The notes: generated from the sequence alone by a model not told the origin. A stretch of DNA of 64,000 nucleotides from Paenibacillus allorhizosphaerae (GCF_910594985.1 NZ_CAJVCE010000016.1:33726-97725); one strand, 5' to 3'. Shown: positions 50,861 to 60,261, numbered from the stretch's first letter. Numbers and translations are program-made.

Positions 50861-51799
50861 GTAAAGTGGAGGCATTCAGCTGACGGGCAGTTTTGCGCAA
50901 CATTGTTGTCTGCCAAAAAATTCAGATTCCCCCTTGAACCTTACATAACGTAATGATTTATAGTGAACGTATCGACGAATTCCTACTGACGATTTGTCCT
51001 GACGATTTGTCCGGTCGTCCTGGGCAGCGGAAAATCGGTATTCGACGGCTGCGTCGTTGTCGCAAGCAGGATTCTAAGCCGATTCTACACCAAATGTACC
51101 TCATAACATATGAGTGTCTTATTACAACATCTTGCCCCGCTTGAGTTCTACGTCCCCCCACCATTGTCCCGTCTCCTGCCACTCTGATCCTAACTTCTTC
51201 TTTCGAGATTCTTTTCGTCCACCCTTGATACTTGATCTTATATTTTGTCTCTTTCGATTTCTCCTGTTTCCGATTCTTTCTTTTTTCTAGATACCGCTAA
51301 TCATATCTAGTTAATTTGTACGTACCTGGACACGAAAGTCAGGTAGGGCGGCGGGGTGGCCGCGCGCTGCGGGAAATCGAAAAATAACGAAAAGGAAGTC
51401 CAAAGGATAGGAAACATTAAGTAAAATCGCTAAACCAGATCAAAGGAGAATCGGATAAAGTAAATTAAATGAGGGAGCTGAAGCAGTAAAGTATTAGCTG
51501 GAAAGAGACAGGGGAGTGACATGGACCGGCACGGAGTAGTCAAGGAAGGAAAAATGAAAGTAAAGAATCGGATGGACAGGGGAGAGACCCGGACGATCGA
51601 GCGGGCGTACAGACGCGCAAAGAGACAAGTAGAACCCGCGCGCCATAAGGCGTTGTAATAAGACACTCATATAAAATGATTATAGACAATGCCCCGGGTT
51701 TTTAGTAGAATAGAACAAAGGTTCCCTTTGTCATATTTTGGTTTATTGCCGGCGGTGTCGCCGTCCCGACGCATGATTCGTTTAGAGGAGGTCTTTGCA
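50861..51799. other. Noncoding region with skewed tracts
   Basis: No convincing gene. It holds a 13-bp tandem direct repeat (GACGATTTGTCCT, 50988 and 51001), a 21-bp perfect inverted repeat at both ends of the interval 51108-51672, a pyrimidine-rich tract (51180-51300) and a purine-rich tract (51360-51650) between those arms. With the GACAAG cluster it forms an origin-like locus. Confidence 0.5.
51108..51672. repeat. Inverted repeat flanking oppositely skewed tracts
   Basis: ATATGAGTGTCTTATTACAA (51108) recurs as its exact complement at 51652-51672, with partial similarity continuing inward for about 25 bases. The strand-symmetric skew (pyrimidine then purine) suggests an old inverted duplication. 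Confidence 0.55.
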
Positions 51800-51967
51800 A
51801 TGAGTAATTGGGTACAATACCTTACTAACCCTTACGAGCTTTTTGCGATCGTCGTATTATTGGTGGTTACTGGCTGCTTACTTTATTGGGGGATTAAAAC
51901 AATTACAAATAAAGATACGCCACCTACGGAGGGAAAAAAATCCCGAACAATTCGTAGAGTTAAGTAG
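51800..51967 (+). CDS. Small single-pass membrane protein
   Basis: 55 residues from ATG 51800 with AGAGGAGGTCT upstream. One membrane helix (about 14-33: ELFAIVVLLVVTGCLLYWG) and a basic tail (KKSRTIRRVK). Confidence 0.55.
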   Translation: MSNWVQYLTNPYELFAIVVLLVVTGCLLYWGIKTITNKDTPPTEGKKSRTIRRVK

Positions 51968-52097
51968 TTCTTCAGCTCTCCTATTTCGTTCAAGCTTTGT
52001 ATTGCTATAGATTCTTTTTCGACTCATTTTATACTAGGCTGCTTCTCTCTTGGAAGCTGCTCGATATTTGAACCGGATATTTGAAAGGATGACTGAC

Positions 52098-52655
52098 ATG
52101 AAGATCGAATATTTGTTACAACTTATCCGCTCAGTCCATAGTGGGAAAGCAGATGAAGTATTCAAGATTGTAAATGATAGCTTTGGCGTGCGCGCCGCGG
52201 CAGAGGCCTTATCCGTTATCTTCCAGGACGACCAGACCTATCGTTTCCTTGCGGATACTCTTGGCAACGATGCTGAAGTGGAGCAGGTGTTATTATCTAT
52301 CTGGGATGAAGATCGCTTCGCTAAAGTGCGGAGCGGCTCGCCGGAGTTCTTTCTTTATATTTCCCTTACGTCATATCTCACCGGTGAAGGACAGGCTCAT
52401 CAGTATCGGATTGGGGCCTCCATACGATTATCGAAAGGGAAGCCGGTTGTATGGTTTCATCACATCGTTACTCATGAACGCCTGAAAGATCCTGAGGCAT
52501 GCGTTACTTGGGATAATTTGACTTCTGAAGAACAGGCCCTCTGGTCGCTACTTGTTTCGAAAATTTTATCGCTTCCGGAATCCTGGTTCATTGATGCAGT
52601 TAAGACGTCGAACGAAGCACTCCTTGTACCATATGATTTGAGTGCATACGAATAG
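52098..52655 (+). CDS. Hypothetical protein
   Basis: 185 residues from ATG 52098 (AAAGGATGACTG upstream). Acidic and helical in the first 75 residues, beta-rich from 90 to 140. Not recognised. Followed after 13 bp by another small gene. Confidence 0.55.
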   Translation: MKIEYLLQLIRSVHSGKADEVFKIVNDSFGVRAAAEALSVIFQDDQTYRFLADTLGNDAEVEQVLLSIWDEDRFAKVRSGSPEFFLYISLTSYLTGEGQAHQYRIGASIRLSKGKPVVWFHHIVTHERLKDPEACVTWDNLTSEEQALWSLLVSKILSLPESWFIDAVKTSNEALLVPYDLSAYE

Positions 52656-52668
52656 GGAGGCATCGTCT

Positions 52669-52884
52669 ATGCCTGATTTTTATTCCAACGCCTACCTCAA
52701 AGGTAAAAAGCTTCAAACGGATGCAGACTTTCAAAATGCGATATGGTTCAACTTGTGGGTTGATATTTACCGTCATGGTGAACTCGTCGAATATGGCGGA
52801 TTTATCGAACGTTCTAATGAACATGCAGTCTGGATCAATGGCGGTTATTTTCTCCGGAATAAATGGCAAATCATTGTACGTTAG
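52669..52884 (+). CDS. Hypothetical small protein
   Basis: 71 residues from ATG 52669 with AGGGAGGCATCG upstream. Trp/Tyr-rich with beta-strand pattern (YGGFIERSNEHAVWINGGYFLR). Not recognised. Confidence 0.55.
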   Translation: MPDFYSNAYLKGKKLQTDADFQNAIWFNLWVDIYRHGELVEYGGFIERSNEHAVWINGGYFLRNKWQIIVR

Positions 52885-52994
52885 AAAGGAAGCGGAAATA
52901 GCTAATTTATCTACGCAAAGATTAACTATAACAGTAAAACCTCCCGCTCCCAGGAGAACAATCACTCTTCTGGAAGCATTCGGTAAAGGAAGGA

Positions 52995-53417
52995 ATGTTC
53001 CGTATGGTACTGAATAGAAAACGACCCTTTGAATCCGTTAATAAAACAAACAAGGTGAGTCGGATTTTAAAAGTTCAGGAATTTATTGATTTTTTCGTGC
53101 TAGCGGAGATTATCCAGCAGCCCCGATATGTTCGTGAGCTCGATGAATTGATGGTTAAGCATTTACAAGGTATCGGCGTTAACGTCTCTTATATGTCCAA
53201 ACGATTAGACTTCATGGAGCAGGAAGGATATATAACTCGCTTCTGGGACAATGAAGATAAACGCCATAATCACTACTGCAAGATTACCGATACCGGTACA
53301 GATTATTTTAAAAAGTTACTGCAGAGTGTTCCTGATAAGGTTAACGAGGCACTCATGTTTTATAAATCATTAGATAACTATATTAATAAGTTCGGCAAAG
53401 TGAATTTTATTAAGTAA
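52995..53417 (+). CDS. MarR/PadR-like winged-helix regulator
   Basis: 140 residues (AAAGGAAGG upstream; ATG 52995 or 53004). Helices RELDELMVKHL and VSYMSKRLDFMEQEGYITRFWDNEDKRHNHYCKIT form a winged-helix DNA-binding domain in which the wing carries DKRHNHY. A C-terminal helix should dimerise. Likely a local transcription regulator; its target is not known. Confidence 0.65.
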   Translation: MFRMVLNRKRPFESVNKTNKVSRILKVQEFIDFFVLAEIIQQPRYVRELDELMVKHLQGIGVNVSYMSKRLDFMEQEGYITRFWDNEDKRHNHYCKITDTGTDYFKKLLQSVPDKVNEALMFYKSLDNYINKFGKVNFIK

Positions 53418-53465
53418 GAAGTGGCCAACTAAAGAAGCATTTGATAAGAAAGGAAGGCAATACCC

Positions 53466-53975
53466 ATGTGGAACTGGCAGGAAATGTGGCCGAGATTAAA
53501 AGCGAAATTTGAACGGCAGCCTGCAGCTCAGCGTGAGAACAATAGTAGACAGTTCATCCCTGTTGAGTGGTATGAGAACCGTGCTAATACAATTGCTGGC
53601 GAGCATTATAAAAAGGAGATCCGGGAGTACCAGGTTACCGAAACTTTCGTTAAAGTAGTCATCCGCATCTATTTTGGAGATACGTTTCGTGATGGGTATG
53701 GTTTTTGTGAAATCGATAATCTCGGAACTGCCAATGCTGTGGATCGGGCCTTCGCAGAAGCTCACCGAAACGGGTTTGATAGTTATGAAATGGGATGGGA
53801 AGACCTCCGCATCTACGAGAAAAAGGGGATCCGTGACAAACCTGCAGAAGAAGTGTTTTGTGTGAAATGTAGCAAGCCTTTAGATGCAGAAGATATTGAG
53901 GCAATGAAAAAGTATCCCCGATTAGTTGTTCCTTATCACGTGGGAACTTGTGCGCCACCACATTTGCTTAAGTAG
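53466..53975 (+). CDS. Hypothetical protein with CxxC motif
   Basis: 169 residues; GAAAGGAAGGCAATACCC precedes the ATG. Trp-rich N-terminus, central beta-rich section (VIRIYFGDTFRDGYGFCEID), and C-terminal CVKCSKP with HVGTC, a possible zinc site. Not recognised. Confidence 0.55.
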   Translation: MWNWQEMWPRLKAKFERQPAAQRENNSRQFIPVEWYENRANTIAGEHYKKEIREYQVTETFVKVVIRIYFGDTFRDGYGFCEIDNLGTANAVDRAFAEAHRNGFDSYEMGWEDLRIYEKKGIRDKPAEEVFCVKCSKPLDAEDIEAMKKYPRLVVPYHVGTCAPPHLLK

Positions 53976-54051
53976 AGAAGTCGAATCCAGATATAGGAGT
54001 AAGTTTGGAATCAGTCTAGAATTAAATGTCGATAGAGATGCGGAGGAGCAC

Positions 54052-54936
54052 ATGGCTATCCGAATAAAACGAGAAAATGAGATTTGTTCAGAGTGCGGCG
54101 AAGAGGTTTTTGTACGGAAGTACATGCTATGCTATCGTCATTACCGCAGACTTCTAAGACAGTATCGAATTTCAAAACCTAGAAAAGTATCTGACCCGAA
54201 CAAAAGCTTTCTATATCTGTACCCTGAGTTGTCTCAAGAATGGCACCCAGACCGAAATGGAAAATTGCTACCTTCCGATATTCTGCCTTATACGAATGTA
54301 ATAGTATGGTGGAAATGCTCAGAAAACCATTCTTATGAAATGAACCCATACAACAGGATTCAGGGAGAAGGATGTCCATATTGTAGTGGGAACCGATTAA
54401 CACCCGAACTAAGTCTTGCGGTTAAACACCCGGATATTGCTGCCGAATGGGACTATGAGAAAAATGTGCTGCGTCCGGAAGACGTTCATGCATGCAAAAA
54501 AATGATGGCTTGGTGGAAGTGTCCACAAGGGAAAGGACACCCTTCCTATCAAGCCAGTATTGATAATCGAACGAATCGAAAATCGGGTTGTCCTTACTGT
54601 AAAGGTCGCTTAGTTTGTTTTGAAAACTGCCTAGCTATTGTAGAGCCGGATATCGCATGGGAATGGCATCCCGTCTTAAACGGGGATCTTACTCCCTTTG
54701 ATGTTACATCAGGGAGTGGAAAGCGGGTTACGTGGCTCTGCAAGACCACACGCATGCATACGTGGGAAGACACGGTTAATAAAAGATCAAGTCTTAGAAG
54801 TCGTTGTCCATATTGCTTTGGCAAAAAAATATGGAGCCGGCAAATTCCTGATGTAAGTATTGATTGGAAAGAAGAGTACAAATTTTGGTATCGTTCTATG
54901 GTCGAGAAAGTCTGTAGTCCAATTGTCCTAGATTAG
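54052..54936 (+). CDS. Zinc-ribbon repeat protein (DUF4379-like)
   Basis: 294 residues from ATG 54052 (CGGAGGAGCAC upstream). After an N-terminal CSECGE/C zinc site come three repeats of a ~65-residue unit: LSQEWHP-GKLLPSDI-WWKCSENHSYEM-CPYCSG, and two further versions (PDIAAEWDYEK, PDIAWEWHPVLN). These are the marks of DUF4379-type zinc-ribbon domains seen in large-phage and plasmid proteins, sometimes beside nucleases. DNA binding is probable. Confidence 0.7.
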   Translation: MAIRIKRENEICSECGEEVFVRKYMLCYRHYRRLLRQYRISKPRKVSDPNKSFLYLYPELSQEWHPDRNGKLLPSDILPYTNVIVWWKCSENHSYEMNPYNRIQGEGCPYCSGNRLTPELSLAVKHPDIAAEWDYEKNVLRPEDVHACKKMMAWWKCPQGKGHPSYQASIDNRTNRKSGCPYCKGRLVCFENCLAIVEPDIAWEWHPVLNGDLTPFDVTSGSGKRVTWLCKTTRMHTWEDTVNKRSSLRSRCPYCFGKKIWSRQIPDVSIDWKEEYKFWYRSMVEKVCSPIVLD

Positions 54937-55020
54937 TAGCCCATGTTTTATCCTGTTGTCTTTATCAGATCTATATGCTATCATTTACCTATGATTATTT
55001 CGGCCTTGTTGCCTCTTGTT

Positions 55021-55100
55021 CAAGTTTCTGCGCCCTACGGGTTGCTCTTATGTCAAGGCATTTCCATGTCTTGAGAAGGAGAAAAACGTAGGGCTTTTTT
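55021..55100 (+). promoter_or_regulatory. CAAGT-CCCTA leader RNA, member I
   Basis: CAAGT, 7 nt, CCCTACGGGTTGC. The stem GCCCTACG pairs with CGTAGGGC and ends in TTTTTT; the inner hairpin is CAAGGCAT/ATGTCTTG. It precedes the annealing-protein/SSB operon. Confidence 0.8.
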
Positions 55101-55209
55101 ATTTACGTTTTTGATAGGTGAAGCCAAAGGAATTCAGTGACGAAATGTTACTGTTTTTTCTTTGGCTTTTTCTATATATGACTGCAAAAAGCAGAAAGGA
55201 GGAAGAAAT

Positions 55210-55875
55210 TTGGATACGTTCAAACATCTTTCATCTGTGGACGTAGGTTCCTTTATCGAGCAGAAGCATAACTCATTGAACTATGTTTCTTGGGTTCATG
55301 CTTACTCGGAGCTTAGGCGACTTTACCCAGACTCCACGTATGAGATCGTCCGTTATCCGGATGAACGCGGCAACTTCGTTTTACCTTACCTGAGAACTGA
55401 GATCGGATACTTCGTTGAAGTCGCCGTCACTGTGAATGGGGATAGGCGCTCAAGCGTGCTGCCGGTCATGGATGAATTTGGGGGTACGCTTTTTGAGCCC
55501 ACAGCGATGGATATCAACACTTCGATACAACGTTGCTTGGTCAAGGCGATAGCTCTCCATGGTTTAGGCCTTTATGTGTACGCCGGTGAAGAATTTCCAA
55601 TGATGTTTCCTGATGGAGATCATGCACTGCCCAAGAAGGATTCAGATGAAATGCCGATCCCAGTATATAAGGATCTGCATGCTATACAGGGCCCGGGAGG
55701 GTGTTATTACGTTATGGATTTACAAATCGGTGAAAAGATCATCGAAGTAGCCGTTGTAGGTGAATTGATGCAGCTTCTGGATGAAATCGGGCTAAGCCAG
55801 GGGGATCCTTGCGAAGTTTACTACGAAGAGATAGCTGGTAAATTCGTAGCCACGAACATTCAGAAAGCTTCGTAA
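55210..55875 (+). CDS. Single-strand annealing protein (Sak3/DUF1071-like)
   Basis: 221 residues from TTG with AAAGGAGGAAGAAA upstream. Residues 10-150 match the core of DUF1071/Sak-type recombinases (LNYVSWVHAYSELRRLYPDSTY; DINTSIQRCLVKAIALHGLGLYVYAGEE), which anneal complementary single strands in phage and plasmid recombination. The SSB gene follows after 58 bp, its usual partner. Confidence 0.8.
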   Translation: MDTFKHLSSVDVGSFIEQKHNSLNYVSWVHAYSELRRLYPDSTYEIVRYPDERGNFVLPYLRTEIGYFVEVAVTVNGDRRSSVLPVMDEFGGTLFEPTAMDINTSIQRCLVKAIALHGLGLYVYAGEEFPMMFPDGDHALPKKDSDEMPIPVYKDLHAIQGPGGCYYVMDLQIGEKIIEVAVVGELMQLLDEIGLSQGDPCEVYYEEIAGKFVATNIQKAS

Positions 55876-55933
55876 TTATGATCCGTAAGACCTCACCTTA
55901 AAGGGAGGCGGGATAAGGAAAGGGTAGAATCGT

Positions 55934-56620
55934 ATGTTTAAACGTAATGTTGTTGAGCTTGTAGGTAATTTAGTCGATAATCCGGATTTTAAGGACATGG
56001 GCGACTTCAAAGTTGCAAATTTTTTCCTTGCGGTTGACCGCACCGTGGACCTCAATGACGGAAGTTCGGCTGATTTCATACCGATCGTTTGCAAAAATGA
56101 TCTTGCGGTTTCGGCAGATACGTATCTGCGTAAAGGTAGGAGAATTTTTGTCGACGGCCGCATACAGGTGAGGACCTATGATGATGATCACGGAAATCGT
56201 CGTTGGGTGACTGAAATTGTTGCAAAGAGCATTCAATACCTGGATGCTCCTCCTGAGGATGTAGCAAGCGGCAATCAAGGCAGCCGTAATAACAACTACA
56301 GCCGCAGCGGGAATCAAGGTAACGGAGGCGGCCAACGAAACAACGGCAATCGTGGTAATTACGGTAACGCTGGAAGCAACCGAAACAATCAGGGACAAGG
56401 TGGCGGAGGAAACCGAAATTACGGAAACCGTGGCGGACAAAGCGGCGGCAACGGCGGAAACGGGAACCGAGGTGGTAACGGTGGTGGAAACAATAACCAG
56501 CGTTACGGAAACAATGGATCCGGTAATTATGGCAATCAAGGTGGCAGCCGTGAATATAGCGGCGCGGGTGCCGGCGGCGGTGGAGGCAGAAGTAACTCCA
56601 GCATGCCGTGGGAACAATAA
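55934..56620 (+). CDS. ssb: Single-stranded DNA-binding protein with Gly/Asn-rich tail
   Basis: 228 residues. Residues 1-108 form the OB fold (NVVELVGNLVDNPDFKD; IPIVCKNDLAVSADTYLRKGRRIFVDGRIQVRTYDD). From 118 to 215 the sequence is Gly/Asn/Arg/Gln-rich. The C-terminus reads SSMPWEQ and lacks the acidic DDDIPF tip that recruits partners in most SSBs. A weak AGGGTAG site precedes the ATG. Confidence 0.88.
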   Translation: MFKRNVVELVGNLVDNPDFKDMGDFKVANFFLAVDRTVDLNDGSSADFIPIVCKNDLAVSADTYLRKGRRIFVDGRIQVRTYDDDHGNRRWVTEIVAKSIQYLDAPPEDVASGNQGSRNNNYSRSGNQGNGGGQRNNGNRGNYGNAGSNRNNQGQGGGGNRNYGNRGGQSGGNGGNGNRGGNGGGNNNQRYGNNGSGNYGNQGGSREYSGAGAGGGGGRSNSSMPWEQ

Positions 56621-56637
56621 GCAATTAAGTGAAGGGA

Positions 56638-56675
56638 GCGGAACATCAACATTCCGCCCCTTTTCTTTTTTCCTT
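56638..56675 (+). terminator. Intrinsic terminator
   Basis: GGAGCGGAA pairs with TTCCGCCCC around CATCAACA, followed by TTTTCTTTTTT. Confidence 0.75.
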
Positions 56676-56713
56676 AACTATGACAAAAGGAGGTAGCCGA
56701 AAGGCGCCAAAAT

Positions 56714-57649
56714 ATGAATACAGTATCCCTTTTCCAGATGAAACCTGAATTCGTGCAACAGTACGGAGGACGATCGTTTGTCTCTCTTCGTGTAGAGCTG
56801 TCCGAATCATCACTATACCCGCTCTATGAGTTGGCATGGACCGGAACAACGGACGAGCTCGGATTGGAGACAACATCCTCAACAGATTCGCTTCTTGATG
56901 GTTTATATCACTACGCGTTCAATCAAAACTTCCCGGAAGGATATAAGGGCCGCCCCATGTGCGTCGGAGACATCATTGTTCTGGGTGGGGGGGATGATCT
57001 TCTATCCGGCCGAAGGTACTACTACGACTGTGGTCGATTTCAACCTCTCGAATCGTCTGTTATCCGATACTTCCGATTGAGGTCGGAGTTTGCTTTCCTT
57101 GAAGCAGACCTGAGTGAAGTTGCTCGAAAGGCAACCGTTGAACAATTTCCATTTCTGTTTGACTGCATTGGAGCTCGAGGTACGGCCGATTTATTTGGGT
57201 TCGATGATGTAACTCCATCAATCCCGGCATTAATGGCCCGATTGGTACATCGGCCTTCCTTGCTGCAGCTAAGCTCTATGGCAGGAATTGTAGTTGAGGT
57301 AAACGGAACCCGGCGATTCCTCTTTAATCGTAACCAGAACTGGCTTCGATTAGACGTTGGTAGGTTAAAGCGTCCATTGAATTTCTCGGATGCCAAGATT
57401 CTCGTTCATGATTGGGTGTTACCCGGTATATTTCGAGTGGAGCAGCTGCATTACTATACGTTGCGGCGCAGCGATGAATCTCCCTACCTACCGATTACCA
57501 TTGAGCCTTATAGCGAGACAGACTGGAATTATATCTACGGAACACTGGTCTCCGATGAACCGATTGATCTTGGCGCACATCGTTGCCTCATCTTGGATAA
57601 CCAAACAAGTGAACGAATGGCGTCTATGCTCGGAGGTGACTACCAATGA
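56714..57649 (+). CDS. Hypothetical protein
   Basis: 311 residues; AAAGGAGGTAG lies 16-20 bases before the ATG. Beta-rich; WTG and GGGDDL segments but no catalytic motif. The last four bases overlap the next gene (ATGA). Not recognised. Confidence 0.55.
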   Translation: MNTVSLFQMKPEFVQQYGGRSFVSLRVELSESSLYPLYELAWTGTTDELGLETTSSTDSLLDGLYHYAFNQNFPEGYKGRPMCVGDIIVLGGGDDLLSGRRYYYDCGRFQPLESSVIRYFRLRSEFAFLEADLSEVARKATVEQFPFLFDCIGARGTADLFGFDDVTPSIPALMARLVHRPSLLQLSSMAGIVVEVNGTRRFLFNRNQNWLRLDVGRLKRPLNFSDAKILVHDWVLPGIFRVEQLHYYTLRRSDESPYLPITIEPYSETDWNYIYGTLVSDEPIDLGAHRCLILDNQTSERMASMLGGDYQ

Positions 57650-58473
57650 GCATTATAACGATCAAGCGGTTTATCCAGGATGGCAACTACCGTGAGCTCA
57701 AGATTGCAGAGGCACGATTGGAACAAATTCAGGAGATACTCAAGGAAAATCAAAAAGCTGATGGCAGCATACGTATGGAATGGAAGGATGTCGGCGTCGT
57801 TGGAAAAATGATGAAATACAACGTGTACCGGACGAATTACATCGCATTGAATGAGCATCTGCTCGATCTGGGAATATTGCCATTGATTGCCGATGTAGAT
57901 CTTAGTGAACTGAATGAGGATCAAATAAAGGTACTTAAGAAATACCTAGTTCCCGGCGAACCTTACGTGCAATTCTCCCCAAAGAAAGCTTCACGTGTTG
58001 ACGTCTCTTTCGTCGAAAGTGAAGTGGCATGGCTCAGGGATGCCAGTTTTTCGGACCAGGCCAAAGCTTGGAGAGCTGCAAAAGGCCGCCTGGATACGGT
58101 AGAGAACCTCTATCAGAATGCTCGGGCAGCAGCACTCAAATCCCCAAGTCTGCGAAGGAAACGGAAATTGCAATATGACTTCGGTTCATTCTCGTATTTG
58201 GAGAGAAAGGCTTCTTGTGATCCGGAAATTGTTCTTTCCCTTTTGGGAGCTGGCGTTCTTATCCAATGTGCAAAAGTCGATACGACTAGTCTTGAGGAAT
58301 GCTGTGCGCGAGGATATTTACGGAAACCCGAACTCAATCAATTTCGTCAACTTGTGGACGTACGGGAACGCTATGTTGTGATGGAAATTGAAAAGGAAAA
58401 GCAGAGTCAGGAGTTCCTAAACCGACGGCTGCAACGCTTGTCCTATTTGAGCCGCAATCAATCAATGGCCTAA
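57646..58473 (+). CDS. Hypothetical protein
   Basis: 275 residues, coupled to the upstream gene. Helical with Arg/Lys-rich segments (RRKRKLQYDFGSFSYLERKAS) and a C-terminal coiled coil (VVMEIEKEKQSQEFLNRRLQ). Not recognised. Confidence 0.55.
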   Translation: MSIITIKRFIQDGNYRELKIAEARLEQIQEILKENQKADGSIRMEWKDVGVVGKMMKYNVYRTNYIALNEHLLDLGILPLIADVDLSELNEDQIKVLKKYLVPGEPYVQFSPKKASRVDVSFVESEVAWLRDASFSDQAKAWRAAKGRLDTVENLYQNARAAALKSPSLRRKRKLQYDFGSFSYLERKASCDPEIVLSLLGAGVLIQCAKVDTTSLEECCARGYLRKPELNQFRQLVDVRERYVVMEIEKEKQSQEFLNRRLQRLSYLSRNQSMA

Positions 58474-58516
58474 TACATTATGCATCCAGCATGGCTGGCG
58501 AAAGGGGAAAATAAAT

Positions 58517-58771
58517 ATGTCGCAGCTTATTTTTTTGCGAAAGGGTATTAAGGAAAGCTCAAAATGTTCGTGTGGCCATCACATCAGCCGTAACGAGCAG
58601 GCATATCGGAATATCGTTCATGACATCGTATTTTGCTTGTTGTGCGGCAAAGAAGCAATGAAGGATATCTGGTATATAAAGGGAATGCAGAACCCATGGA
58701 TTCGAATGGCCTCCGATCCGCCATTTTCCCGCTCCAATAGCTTCTACGAGTGTTCATCGATGATACACTGA
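58517..58771 (+). CDS. Small zinc-site protein
   Basis: 84 residues; GAAAGGGGAAAATA precedes the ATG. CSCGHH and CLLCGK make a likely zinc ribbon; Trp/Pro-rich C-terminus. Overlaps the next ORF by 22 bp. Confidence 0.55.
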   Translation: MSQLIFLRKGIKESSKCSCGHHISRNEQAYRNIVHDIVFCLLCGKEAMKDIWYIKGMQNPWIRMASDPPFSRSNSFYECSSMIH

Positions 58772-59031
58772 TCGAGATGTTTAGGCAGGGAAATTGGAAT
58801 GTTGGAAAGGCATTAACATTCGAGAATCTTGCACTCATACAGCAGCTAGACGGGGGAGACGAATACTTAGCCATTAAGGATTACATCGTCTTCGACAGTA
58901 TCAGCTTCGAGGCAATTTTAAAAAAACGTGGTGACGAGTATACCCGAAAATATATCAGAGATATTCTGAAGCAGCCACTAGATGAGCGAAATCCCGATCC
59001 CGATTATTCGATCGCTGAACTTTTCATCTAA
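58750..59031 (+). CDS. Hypothetical protein overlapping the zinc-site gene
   Basis: 93 residues from GTG 58750, or 84 from ATG 58777, in the -1 frame relative to the upstream gene. No clear ribosome binding site for either start, so reinitiation after the upstream stop is likely. A stop codon closes this frame at 58738, and no slippery heptamer is seen in the overlap. Helical, acidic; not recognised. Confidence 0.5.
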   Translation: MFIDDTLIEMFRQGNWNVGKALTFENLALIQQLDGGDEYLAIKDYIVFDSISFEAILKKRGDEYTRKYIRDILKQPLDERNPDPDYSIAELFI

Positions 59032-59039
59032 ATAAGTGA

Positions 59040-59100
59040 ATCCTCCGCCTATCGGAGGGGAGCATTATTACCAGCCCCCTCCTTTGGGGGCTATTTGAGG
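59040..59100 (+). other. Hairpin region before 59113
   Basis: CCTCCG pairs with CGGAGG, then CCCCCT pairs with GGGGG around CCTTT. The second is directly before GAGGAGGA; it may hold the ribosome binding site. Confidence 0.4.
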
Positions 59101-59112
59101 AGGAACTAATTT

Positions 59113-60261
59113 ATGGCCAAGTCTTGGAATGTCGAAGTTTTATTGAAAAATGGAAAACAATCTGACTACGTTTTTGAGGGCAAGTATGAGGAAGCGCGAC
59201 AGGATGCTTACTTATCTTTTCCCCCTGGTGCTATTCAAAAGGTACGGGTTACAGACGAAGAGGACACGAGGATAGCCCTGCAGCCGAATACCAATCCTCA
59301 AGTGATCTACCGTCAGGGTTCGTTTTCCTTACATGCAAAAAGTGACGTTAGCTTTCCATGCTTTACAAACGGATTCTATCCCGTCTTTACAAGAGCTCTT
59401 GTTGAGCATCTGAATCCCTTTATCAATTCGCAACAAACGACGTATCGATATGACGAATCCATCGATGCATTTAGGGCATCGTGTCATGCCGGCGAAGATG
59501 AATTATATCATGGCTTCGATATCCAGGTTAATCATATAACGATTCGTGTGTACCCGATTGGGGCCAATCACTTTATTTGGCAGGAGGCCCCTAAGTGCCG
59601 ATACTACTTGAATATCGACCCGAGCAGTGATGAATATTTATGGACATACTATCACCTGCCCGGCGTACACGTCGAAGATGACGCTCTCATGGAAATTTAT
59701 GATGATGCCTGTTTGGGTACCGCCCATTATCAGAAACAATTCCTCCTGGAAATTACAGCTGAAGAATACGACGAGCTGCAAACGGTTATACATGCTCGAG
59801 ATCGTAAAATTTACCTATTGAGTGCAGAGGAAATCCGGAAGCACAGTTTATTGAAGCTAAACTTACTTGCCAATGGGTTTGTTCCAAAGGAAGCTGGGTT
59901 TTGGGGAAGACCATGGAAAGGTTTCTTGATTGACACCGAAGCCTCGAGAATGGACCGTTATATAATTCGATCCTCGGTATTATCTCGTGAAGTTTTTTGG
60001 GTATGCAGCAACATGGAAGATCTTCTACACTTTTATTCACGTTTACGTGAACGAAATGAAGAGGACTTCGCGGTATTGATGAAAAAGTTTTGGCGCGAAA
60101 AACCAACAGACAATGAAATGCTTCAACATATATTTAGAAATCTCTCATTGATTGGGGGAGAAGCTCGTGCCTATCTAGAATCAATAAAGGAAACGGATCT
60201 CGGAAATTATCTTAAACAAGCAAACGATAAGATTAAAGTATATTTTTACGAAATACCGTGA
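59113..60261 (+). CDS. Hypothetical protein
   Basis: 382 residues; TTTGAGGAGGAACTAATTT precedes the ATG. N-terminal ~60 residues resemble a small alpha/beta domain, the rest alternates strands and helices, ending with a helical segment. Not recognised. Confidence 0.55.
   Translation: MAKSWNVEVLLKNGKQSDYVFEGKYEEARQDAYLSFPPGAIQKVRVTDEEDTRIALQPNTNPQVIYRQGSFSLHAKSDVSFPCFTNGFYPVFTRALVEHLNPFINSQQTTYRYDESIDAFRASCHAGEDELYHGFDIQVNHITIRVYPIGANHFIWQEAPKCRYYLNIDPSSDEYLWTYYHLPGVHVEDDALMEIYDDACLGTAHYQKQFLLEITAEEYDELQTVIHARDRKIYLLSAEEIRKHSLLKLNLLANGFVPKEAGFWGRPWKGFLIDTEASRMDRYIIRSSVLSREVFWVCSNMEDLLHFYSRLRERNEEDFAVLMKKFWREKPTDNEMLQHIFRNLSLIGGEARAYLESIKETDLGNYLKQANDKIKVYFYEIP

Noticed and set aside
51430..51666. 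Minus-strand 78-codon ORF in the origin-like region
   Set aside because: Lies in the skewed purine tract and has no RBS or family; it is likely noncoding.
55970..56624. Long minus-strand ORFs opposite ssb
   Set aside because: They mirror the Gly/Asn-rich tail repeats of ssb and have no start signals.
58517..59031. Programmed frameshift between the 58517 and 58750 ORFs
   Set aside because: The -1 frame is closed by a stop at 58738 and no slippery heptamer exists in the short overlap; reinitiation explains it better.
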